DNA of 64,000 nucleotides, taken from positions 1-64,000 of the forward strand of contig NZ_SDDZ01000007.1 in NCBI RefSeq assembly GCF_004115975.1. The letters are read 5' to 3'. Below the pieces are notes generated by a model, which saw only the letters and a list, made by a program, of their open reading frames with translations, was not told the origin of the DNA and searched no databases. A program made the position numbers and the translations under genes. Every line of letters begins with the position of its first letter. Position 1 is the stretch's first letter. Source of the stretch: Gelidibacter gilvus. Lineage in GTDB: Bacteria > Bacteroidota > Bacteroidia > Flavobacteriales > Flavobacteriaceae. Below are positions 53,411 to 61,309 of this stretch, piece by piece.

Positions 53411-54394
53411 ATGAAGATTACATATCCCCTATTCTTTTTACTGCTTCTTTTACAAACTACACTAATAGTTGCGCAGGAAAAGAAAATTGAGAATTACACA
53501 CAAGCAATAGCAGGTTCAGATTTAAAAATTGAAATGGTTGCCATTCCCAAAGGCAGCTTCACTATGGGAAGTCCAGAAAACGAAAGACACCACCAAAAAG
53601 ACGAATCGCCCGCCCATAAAGTCGGCATTGAAGCGTTCTGGATGTCCAAATTTGAAATCACTTGGGACTTATATAATTTATTTGTGAACCGCGCAATAGA
53701 CAAAGTTGAAAATCCTACTAAAGCTTCGCAAGTTGCTATTGACATAGATGCTATTTCCGGAGCTACAGTGCCTTATGTGGATATGAGTTTAGGAATGGGC
53801 AGCGGTGACGATTTACCGGTGGCCAATGTCACCCATTACGCGGCTTCAAAATTCTGTGAATGGCTCTCCGCCAAAACTGGACATTTTTATCGTTTGCCAA
53901 CAGAAGCAGAATGGGAATATGCCGCACGTGCCGGAACCACAACGGCATTTCATTTTGGGGATAATGAAGAATTGCTCAATGAATACGCCTGGTATTATGA
54001 TAACAGTCAGGACACCTATCATAAGGTAGGCCAGAAAAAGCCAAATCCGTGGGGACTGTACGATATGTACGGCAATGTGGCAGAATGGACCTTAGATCAA
54101 TACCTGCCGGAAGCTTATGGAAGTAGAACAGGGTTAACCCAAAACCCCATAGAGTTTCCTGTAAAGGAATACCCTCGCTCCGTTAGAGGTGGATCTTATT
54201 ATGATGATGCCGAATACCTAAGAAGTGCTGCTCGGTTGGGGTCTACTGAAAACTGGAAAATGCGGGATCCACAATTCCCAAAAAGCAAATGGTGGAATAC
54301 AGATGCACCTTTTGTAGGTTTTAGGATCGTAAGAGTACAAAATCCACCTAAAGAAAGCGATTATAAGAAATACTGGGGTTCAGAAGCCCATTAA
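53411..54394 (+). CDS. SUMF1/EgtB-type formylglycine-generating-enzyme-like protein without the catalytic Cys pair
   Basis: A 327-residue exported protein with signal peptide KITYPLFFLLLLLQTTLIVAQ and a complete SUMF1 domain: MVAIPKGSFTMGSPENERHHQKDESPAHKVGIEAFWMSKFEITWDLY, then YRLPTEAEWEYAARAGTTT, GNVAEWTLDQY and VRGGSYYDDAEYLRSAAR. True formylglycine-generating enzymes have two cysteines near the end of this last segment; here that position reads YYDDAEY. So it is a domain relative without that chemistry, perhaps a binding protein. It sits between DUF1080 and Gfo/Idh/MocA genes. Confidence 0.87.
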   Translation: MKITYPLFFLLLLLQTTLIVAQEKKIENYTQAIAGSDLKIEMVAIPKGSFTMGSPENERHHQKDESPAHKVGIEAFWMSKFEITWDLYNLFVNRAIDKVENPTKASQVAIDIDAISGATVPYVDMSLGMGSGDDLPVANVTHYAASKFCEWLSAKTGHFYRLPTEAEWEYAARAGTTTAFHFGDNEELLNEYAWYYDNSQDTYHKVGQKKPNPWGLYDMYGNVAEWTLDQYLPEAYGSRTGLTQNPIEFPVKEYPRSVRGGSYYDDAEYLRSAARLGSTENWKMRDPQFPKSKWWNTDAPFVGFRIVRVQNPPKESDYKKYWGSEAH

Positions 54395-54411
54395 CTTATT
54401 ATACTAAAATT

Positions 54412-55755
54412 ATGAATCATTCTAAAAAAAATCAGAAACCTATTCTTCAATCGTCACGAAGAGATTTTGTTAAAAATACGGCAATTTTTACCGCGGGGAT
54501 GCTGCTCCCAACTATGGAAATGTCCGCAATGGTCAATGTGTTCAATGACAAAACCCTTAAACTTGCAATAATAGGCTGTGGCGGTCGTGGTACAGGCGCT
54601 GCCAATCAGGCCTTAAAGGCAGATGAAAATGTGGTATTGGTGGCTATGGCTGATGCCTTTGAAGATCAGCTAAATGGAAGTCTCTTGAGCCTTCAAAAAG
54701 AATTTGAGGGGAGCAAAAAGGTAAATGTTCAGGAAAAACACCGTTATGTCGGTTTTGATGCCTACAAAAAAGCAATCGATCAAGCCGACGTGGTCATTCT
54801 TGCCACACCACCAGGATTCCGCCCCTACCACTTTGAGTATGCCATAAATGCTGGCAAGCACGTGTTTATGGAAAAACCCGTTGCCACCGATGTACCGGGA
54901 ATAAGAAAAGTGTTGGAAATGGCAAAAATTGCCAAAGAGAAAAAATTGAACGTGGTGGTTGGATTGCAACGCCGCTATCAAAATAATTATCTGGCAATAA
55001 AACAGAAAATTGACGAAGGAAAAGCTGGTACTATAACTTCAGGCCAGGTTTACTGGAATAGTGCCGGGGTCTGGGTAAGGCCTCGTAAGCCCGAACAAAG
55101 TGAGATGGAATACCAAATGCGCAATTGGTACTATTTCAACTGGCTTTGCGGAGATCATATTCTAGAACAGCACATCCACAACATAGATGTCGCTAATTGG
55201 TATATTGGTGAATATCCAATATCCGCACAAGGTATGGGCGGTCGTTTGGTGAGAACAGGGCTCGATCACGGCGAAATTTTTGACCATCACTTTGTGGAGT
55301 TTAAATACCCAAGTGGTGCGGTAATCTCCAGCCAGTGTCGCCATCAACCTGGAACATGGTCTAAAGTGGGAGAAACTTTCCAGAGTAGCAATGGCACTAT
55401 AAATATGAATGATGCCGGAGCAGCAAGTATTGTCGATCATAAAGGCAATACTATTTTTGACTACAGAGGCCGAAATGACCCCAATCCTTATCAAGTTGAA
55501 CACGACAGACTCTTTGCTTCCATACGGAATAAAGAAGTGATCAGTGATGCCGAAAACGGAGCAAAAAGCACCATGTCTGCCATTATGGGAAGAATGGCCA
55601 CCTATTCCGGGCAGATGATCAATTGGGAGGACGCCTTGAAATCAGAAAAAATTCTTATGCCGCCAGTCGTCACTTGGGATGATAATCCCCCAACCGTTCC
55701 GGGAGTAGATGGAACCTATCCTATTCCAATACCAGGAATAACCGAAGTGATGTAA
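54412..55755 (+). CDS. Gfo/Idh/MocA family oxidoreductase, Tat-exported
   Basis: A 447-residue NAD(P)-dependent oxidoreductase. The N-terminus SRRDFVKNTAIFTAGMLL is a twin-arginine signal, so the folded protein with its cofactor is exported. LKLAIIGCGGRGTGAANQAL is the nucleotide-binding loop and VFMEKPVATDV the conserved lysine motif. With DUF1080 partners such enzymes oxidise C3 of a sugar so that the glycosidic bond can be cleaved. It follows the SUMF1 gene by 17 bases and leads to the second DUF1080 gene, all on one strand. Confidence 0.9.
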   Translation: MNHSKKNQKPILQSSRRDFVKNTAIFTAGMLLPTMEMSAMVNVFNDKTLKLAIIGCGGRGTGAANQALKADENVVLVAMADAFEDQLNGSLLSLQKEFEGSKKVNVQEKHRYVGFDAYKKAIDQADVVILATPPGFRPYHFEYAINAGKHVFMEKPVATDVPGIRKVLEMAKIAKEKKLNVVVGLQRRYQNNYLAIKQKIDEGKAGTITSGQVYWNSAGVWVRPRKPEQSEMEYQMRNWYYFNWLCGDHILEQHIHNIDVANWYIGEYPISAQGMGGRLVRTGLDHGEIFDHHFVEFKYPSGAVISSQCRHQPGTWSKVGETFQSSNGTINMNDAGAASIVDHKGNTIFDYRGRNDPNPYQVEHDRLFASIRNKEVISDAENGAKSTMSAIMGRMATYSGQMINWEDALKSEKILMPPVVTWDDNPPTVPGVDGTYPIPIPGITEVM

Positions 55756-55815
55756 AACCTCAATATCCAAACAAAAAGTTTTAAGTATTTTCAAATCCGA
55801 ATTTCTAATATAATT

Positions 55816-56667
55816 ATGATCTCAAAAACAAGTGCCTTTCGGTTATTTATCAGGAAGATTAGTAGAATAATTCCCGCTTTATTAATTATTTCCATTATGT
55901 CTTCCTGTCTAAGTTCAAAGAACAATTCGGAAAAGACGGATACTTCTTTAGAAAGCCAGAAAGGATGGCAACATCTTTTTAACGGTAAGGATTTAAAAGA
56001 CTGGATTGTAAAAATACACCATCATGATGTGGGTGATAATTACGCCGATACGTTTAGAGTCAAAGATGGCGTCATTCAGGTGAACTACGATGGGTATGAG
56101 AAATTTGACCAACGTTACGGACATTTATATTATAAAGAACCATTTTCTTCCTACCACTTGAAATTTAAGTATCGGTTTACAGATCAATGGATGGCAGATG
56201 CTCCAGGCTACACGTACAGAAACAGCGGGGTCATGTTCCATTCACAGGATCCCGCTACAATTTTAAAAGAACAAGATTGGCCAATATCTGTCGAATATCA
56301 AATGCTGGCTCGAGAAAAGGATGGCGTACCCAGACCAACGGGAAATATGTGCTCTCCCGGCACAGAAGTCTACTTTCATGGAGAAATGGATCCTAGACAT
56401 TGTATCGATTCTTCCTCGGAAACTCATGAATGGGATGAGTGGGTCTCTTCAGAATTAATCGTTTATGGCGATTCTTTGGTTATCCATAAGGTAAATGGGA
56501 AAAAAGTTCTAGAATATACAAAACCGCAAATTGGCGGTGGCGTGGTCAATGGGTATGACCCGAAAATTAAAGTCGACGGAAAAAGGCTAACTGAAGGTTT
56601 TATTGCCCTACAGGCAGAGGGCCAAGGCGTAGAGTTTAAAGATATCAAGATCAAGAAACTGAATTAG
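55816..56667 (+). CDS. DUF1080 lipoprotein, copy 2
   Basis: A 283-residue lipoprotein with LLIISIMSSC as lipobox, then a DUF1080 domain: WQHLFNGKDLKDWIVKIHHHD, YHLKFKYRFTDQWMADAPGYTYRNSGVMFHSQD and FIALQAEGQGVEFKDIKI. Its substrate-side sequence differs from copy 1, suggesting a second linkage or sugar. It is the last gene of the cluster, 60 bases after the oxidoreductase. Confidence 0.87.
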   Translation: MISKTSAFRLFIRKISRIIPALLIISIMSSCLSSKNNSEKTDTSLESQKGWQHLFNGKDLKDWIVKIHHHDVGDNYADTFRVKDGVIQVNYDGYEKFDQRYGHLYYKEPFSSYHLKFKYRFTDQWMADAPGYTYRNSGVMFHSQDPATILKEQDWPISVEYQMLAREKDGVPRPTGNMCSPGTEVYFHGEMDPRHCIDSSSETHEWDEWVSSELIVYGDSLVIHKVNGKKVLEYTKPQIGGGVVNGYDPKIKVDGKRLTEGFIALQAEGQGVEFKDIKIKKLN

Positions 56668-56826
56668 ATCTTAAAAATAGAGCTGAAATTTGGGTGTGAA
56701 TAAAATATCCGTTCGTCCTAATTTAAAAAATCACTGGTTTTAAACGACGAAGTAGACCTGACTTGACATTAGGATTCCATTAAAAGTAAAAGAAGATCTC
56801 AAACGCATTTTTAAAACATTTCAAAG

Positions 56827-57219
56827 TTGAAAAGAGTATCTATAAAACCATTTTCCGCTAAAATCACTTTAGGTCTTGAGAAAGGCTACTCAAAAGAGCC
56901 CATAGATAAATCCTTGGTCATTAAATTTATTCAAAATTATCAAGATCAATTAGTTAATGATAAGGGACTATTATTGAGCATTTCTTTAAGTGAATGTACC
57001 ATTATATTAAGTGGCCAAGAAGAGCCTCACTTAAATCTCAATTTTATTAATTATCCGAAATTTCCATTGGAAGAAACTGTTCTTAAGACTGAAATTGAAA
57101 CTATGACAAAATCCTTAATGTCAGAATTTCAGCAAAACAGAGTCGTTATTGAATACTTAGATGAAACCGTAATGTTTGAAAATTCATCCGAAACTGATCC
57201 ACGAATTAGAACTAAATAA
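56827..57219 (+). CDS. Conserved hypothetical protein with TTG start
   Basis: A 130-residue cytoplasmic protein starting at TTG at 56827 (the only start that keeps the full domain). It looks like a small alpha/beta protein: RVSIKPFSAKITLGLEKGYSKEPIDKSLVIKFIQNYQDQLVNDKGLLLSISLSECTIIL and RVVIEYLDETVMFENS. Overall composition is that of a real gene, and I have a weak memory of similar Bacteroidota proteins, but I cannot name the family or function. Confidence 0.5.
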   Translation: MKRVSIKPFSAKITLGLEKGYSKEPIDKSLVIKFIQNYQDQLVNDKGLLLSISLSECTIILSGQEEPHLNLNFINYPKFPLEETVLKTEIETMTKSLMSEFQQNRVVIEYLDETVMFENSSETDPRIRTK

Positions 57220-57330
57220 ACAGGCCTTCTTTTCCAATCACTTGTCCAAAAGTTTATGGATACATACGAGGAATTGAACTCTAAATTTCGCTCATTGAAG
57301 TTAGGACAGACAAGTAATCCAAAATACTAT

Positions 57331-58410
57331 TTATTGATACGTCACCTTGATCACCGATCCATCACCCAATGTAGTCACATACCAGGTATGGTCGTCCACC
57401 TGTTTGATAGCTACGGGTTGGCTCAACCCATCTGCCAGTACCGTTGTATTTGTTCCGTTTGTCCATATAAGTGATCCTGAATTAGGGGCAAATCCAGACG
57501 CCGGTTTAAACGAGCTGGCGTGTTGTGCCACAAGCCGATTGGAGTTATCACCTTCCACGATATCTACGAGCATAGTAAGCCCTTTTTGATAAACAGATAC
57601 CTCCCCAGATAACGAAATTTTATAAATGATTGCTTCCCCAGCGGGAAACGGAAATCCGGTTAAGCTGGTCACTAAAAAAGCATTACCATCATACAGGATC
57701 GACGTTGGAACAGATTGAACAGTCGGTCCTCCCATTCCAGGAAATAAAGGATTTGGGATAGCGGGAATCTCCGCTAGGATTGTATAATCGTTCGCGCCCT
57801 TACGGTGTACAATGGCGTTTGCACCCGCATCTGCAATGTAAAGATCCCCATCTGGTCCTTTGGTAAGATTGTAGGAGTGGGAATCATGGTCCGGATTGCT
57901 CGCTAATGGTAACTTAGAAACTATCGCAAAAACGTCTTCAGATGGCAAACTTCCCGCATCCAAAGGGGTATCGCCAGGTTTAAAGTTAGATATGTTGGCC
58001 TGGTAGAGATGATTGCCAGACAAAACGTACAGCATTTCACCATCCCGTAAAATATGAACGGTGCCTTGCAATTCGTCGGAATGCACATTGGCATAGGATT
58101 CCAAATTAACGATGGCATCATATTTTTGCCCATCGGGGGTAATCAAAATGACTTTGCCATTGTTATTGTGCGTATCATTATCGGCATCAGGAACAGCGGT
58201 ACCACTTTCTGTTACCCAAATATTTCCTTTCGCATCCGTTTCAATTCCCATAGGCCCCACCAGTCCGGAGGCTACTTCTTTGATCTCCAGCTCTGGGGTA
58301 GTTACTATATCATCGTCCTCATCACATCCGACATATAAAAAGAACAGAACCATAAAGGAAATTAACATGATCATTTTGGAAGGGACAGAATACGTCTTTG
58401 AATTTTTCAT
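57331..58410 (-). CDS. ScyD/ScyE-like beta-propeller surface lipoprotein
   Basis: A 359-residue lipoprotein with FMVLFFLYVGC as lipobox, followed by DEDDD, which looks like the acidic surface-export signal of Bacteroidota lipoproteins. Repeated YVTS/NHL-like blades (GPMGIETDAKGNIWVTESG, NLTKGPDGDLYIADAGANAIVH) form a propeller of the ScyD/ScyE family. Probably an extracellular binding protein; no catalytic residues are seen. Confidence 0.82.
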   Translation of the reverse strand: MKNSKTYSVPSKMIMLISFMVLFFLYVGCDEDDDIVTTPELEIKEVASGLVGPMGIETDAKGNIWVTESGTAVPDADNDTHNNNGKVILITPDGQKYDAIVNLESYANVHSDELQGTVHILRDGEMLYVLSGNHLYQANISNFKPGDTPLDAGSLPSEDVFAIVSKLPLASNPDHDSHSYNLTKGPDGDLYIADAGANAIVHRKGANDYTILAEIPAIPNPLFPGMGGPTVQSVPTSILYDGNAFLVTSLTGFPFPAGEAIIYKISLSGEVSVYQKGLTMLVDIVEGDNSNRLVAQHASSFKPASGFAPNSGSLIWTNGTNTTVLADGLSQPVAIKQVDDHTWYVTTLGDGSVIKVTYQ

Positions 58411-58757
58411 CTTTTTAGTGGCTTATTAATTGGAGAATAACATTAAAATCTCAAGCCAGTACAATAGGCTTAAAGATCTCCCAAAGTTAAAAGGCTATTT
58501 TTTAAAAAAATAGTAAAAAACCGACAGGTATTACCGATCAGTAAGACGAGAATTGGCATCATCTTCAATCCAATGCGCCAGCTGAGATAACAAACAAGGA
58601 ACCTCCAAGGGATGTTATCAATTCGTTGATAATCAATTTTCAAACGCATGATTCACAGATATTTAACACTGTTTTTTATTGACGTTGGAATCAAAACTTG
58701 TACCTTTATGAAAGAATTATTCAAGGATCTCTTTAAACTTAATCCGTTTGAAAAGTT
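58411..58757. other. 347-base intergenic region
   Basis: It lies between the divergent ScyD-like and AraC genes and contains A-rich stretches (58500-58520). No gene, repeat or consensus promoter was identified. Confidence 0.45.
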
Positions 58758-59630
58758 ATGGTAACAAGTTCTCACATAGCTCCAAACCCAATCCTATCGG
58801 CATACGTTGTGAACTATACCCTAAGACAGTTTGAAACGGACGGTTTAGATATCAAACGACCATGGTTTGCCTCCTATCAAACTTCAATAACCTTCTTCTT
58901 CAAGGACAAGCCCATCAATTTACGAGATCCTATACATGGAAAAGTCATAAAAAAAGGTGATTGCATAAATATTTTAGGCTTAAATTCAGAATATAATGGT
59001 GAAATGACTTTTAACGGTTCTTATCTGTTCTTTGAAATGGCATTTAGACCCACAGGATTACATGATATCTTTGGAATTCCTGCAGCAACAACCCTAAATC
59101 ACATTGTTGATGGTAGAGATCTCTTGGATATTAACATACAGGTCCTTTATGAGCGATTGTGCGAGGCAAAGAATATAAGAGAAATGGGACTGCTTGCCGA
59201 CACCTATTTATTAAATTATCTTTTGAAAAGAAATCAATTGTGCGACAATAAGAATTTCTTAAAAATAGTAAGCACTATTATTAATAGCTTCGGAAAACCA
59301 ACTTTAGATCAGCTGACTTTTCAGGCCAATATGAGTAACCGCAATTTAGAACGTCAGTTTATCGACAAAGTGGGTGTATCCCCTAAACATCTTATTTGCA
59401 TGGTAAGATTTAATCTTGCTTTATCTTATAAAAGACGAAATCCAACACTTAATTGGACGTCAATTGCGGCAGAATGCGGCTACTTTGATCAAATGCATAT
59501 GATCAGGGAGTTTAAACATTTATCGGGAAACACACCTTCTGATCTTATTAAAATACCGTTGGTTACTGGCTCTGATAAGTCATCCCATTTATCAACGTCA
59601 TCAGATCTTGTCGATTTTTGTATTTCATGA
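58758..59630 (+). CDS. AraC family transcriptional regulator
   Basis: A 290-residue regulator. The N-terminal half is the DUF6597-type sensory domain (SYQTSITFFFKDKP and SYLFFEMAFRPTGLHDIFG). The C-terminal ~100 residues carry two helix-turn-helix motifs (LDQLTFQANMSNRNLERQFIDKVGVSPKHLICMVRFN and TSIAAECGYFDQMHMIREFKHLSGNTPSDL). It may control the neighbouring fucosidase or D-serine genes, but this is only a guess from location. Confidence 0.9.
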   Translation: MVTSSHIAPNPILSAYVVNYTLRQFETDGLDIKRPWFASYQTSITFFFKDKPINLRDPIHGKVIKKGDCINILGLNSEYNGEMTFNGSYLFFEMAFRPTGLHDIFGIPAATTLNHIVDGRDLLDINIQVLYERLCEAKNIREMGLLADTYLLNYLLKRNQLCDNKNFLKIVSTIINSFGKPTLDQLTFQANMSNRNLERQFIDKVGVSPKHLICMVRFNLALSYKRRNPTLNWTSIAAECGYFDQMHMIREFKHLSGNTPSDLIKIPLVTGSDKSSHLSTSSDLVDFCIS

Positions 59631-59853
59631 GTTGGTTTGAATTTAATTTCAATGTAGACGTCCAATTGCCAGAGTTTAAAAGCTGCAGCTACTAAAACAT
59701 AATGTGCCAAGTTCAAACTTGACCATTCCACTTGTGCCCTCCTTCATCATTAAAAACTAAATATCCTTTCAATTCAAGAGCAAATCGAAAATATATCCTA
59801 ATTTTATTCCTTCTGAATAACGAGAATTTTTTTAAAAATATAATCCCGAAATT

Positions 59854-61185
59854 ATGTATTCAAAAAACAACTTAGATGCCTTTATAAAAGCTGCACCAAT
59901 CCTTAAAGACATCATGAAGACAAACCAAGTCTCGTGGTTGAATCCGGAATTAACTTCTGTAAAAAATGCTCCTAAATTTTCCATAGACTTAGAAGACATG
60001 AAAAAAGCGGCACACTTATGGACACGTTTTGCACCTTTTTTTGTAAAAGCGTTTCCTGAAACAAAGGACAACCACGGTATTTTAGAATCGCCTCTTCGTG
60101 AAATTCCGAAGATGAAATCTCTTTTAAACGCCGATAATGGAGACATAGAAGGCCGATTATTCTTAAAGTGTGATAATGAACTTCCTATTTGTGGGTCCAT
60201 TAAAGCTCGTGGTGGATTTTTTGAAATCATGACCTATGCCGAAAAATTGGTTCTTGAATCGGGACTATTAAAAAAAGAGGACAATTACAGGATATTCACC
60301 TCACCTAAATTTCAAGAGTTTTTTCGCAAATATAAGATAGGTGTGGCATCTACCGGAAACCTCGGACTTAGTATTGGTATGATCAGCGCGAAATTAGGTT
60401 TTGAAGTGACGGTTTATATGTCCGCTGATGCCAAACAATGGAAAAAAGATTTGTTGCGTGAAAAAGGCGCGATAGTTATGGAGTTTGATGGCGATTTCAG
60501 CGAGGCCATTTCTGTTGGACGTGAACTCACAAGAAAAGATCCCAATGCCTATTTTGTGGATGATGAAGATTCGCATGATTTATTTTTAGGGTATACCGTT
60601 GGCGCACTTCGAATTGCTGAACAATTAAAATCGGAAAACATTAAGGTGGATGCAGACCATCCTTTATTCGTTTATTCCCCTTGTGGCGTTGGTGGATCTC
60701 CAGGTGGAACGGCTTTTGGTTTAAAGCAGATTTACGGAGACCATGTGCACTGCTTCTTTGTGGAACCTACGCATTGTCCCGCGGTGTTGACCGGATTGGT
60801 TACTGGCGAAATGAGCCATATCAGCGTTCATGATATCGGGCTTGACAACATTACTGAAGCGGATGGTCTGGCTGTGGGCCGACCTTCACATTTCGCGACC
60901 AAAATCAGCAAACATTTAGTCAGTGGCATTTTTACTATTGAAGACGACCAACTGTTTAAACTATTGGCACAACTAAAAGATTCTGAAAACATTTTTCTCG
61001 AACCTTCTGCTACTGCCGGATTGATCGGTCCACAACGGATCCAAAAAACAGAATACGCCACAACACATCACCTCAACCTAAAAAATGCCACGCATATCGC
61101 ATGGGCGACGGGAGGTCTTCTCGTTCCAGAACATCAAAGAAAAAAGTTTTATGAAAGAGGATCGAAACATCTCTTGAAAGTCTAA
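59854..61185 (+). CDS. dsdA: D-serine dehydratase
   Basis: A 443-residue fold-type II PLP enzyme that deaminates D-serine to pyruvate and ammonia. K117 in CGSIKARGG is the PLP lysine, at the same place as K118 of E. coli DsdA. VASTGNLGLSIGMISAKLG and PCGVGGSPGGTAFGLKQIYG bind the cofactor phosphate. Length and motifs match the family. It is single, without a dsdX transporter beside it. Confidence 0.94.
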   Translation: MYSKNNLDAFIKAAPILKDIMKTNQVSWLNPELTSVKNAPKFSIDLEDMKKAAHLWTRFAPFFVKAFPETKDNHGILESPLREIPKMKSLLNADNGDIEGRLFLKCDNELPICGSIKARGGFFEIMTYAEKLVLESGLLKKEDNYRIFTSPKFQEFFRKYKIGVASTGNLGLSIGMISAKLGFEVTVYMSADAKQWKKDLLREKGAIVMEFDGDFSEAISVGRELTRKDPNAYFVDDEDSHDLFLGYTVGALRIAEQLKSENIKVDADHPLFVYSPCGVGGSPGGTAFGLKQIYGDHVHCFFVEPTHCPAVLTGLVTGEMSHISVHDIGLDNITEADGLAVGRPSHFATKISKHLVSGIFTIEDDQLFKLLAQLKDSENIFLEPSATAGLIGPQRIQKTEYATTHHLNLKNATHIAWATGGLLVPEHQRKKFYERGSKHLLKV

Positions 61186-61309
61186 AACACACAGAATAAA
61201 AGATAACAATTTAAAAAGCTGAACTTTACTGCTTATATTCATCAACATTGAAAGCAAGGTAAATAAAGTCAAGGCTACCCATTTTCAAATAAAGTGTTTT
61301 CACTAAAAA

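Noticed and set aside
57256-57474. 72-codon plus-strand frame at the end of the ScyD-like gene
   Set aside because: Mostly antisense to the lipoprotein gene, and no family resemblance.
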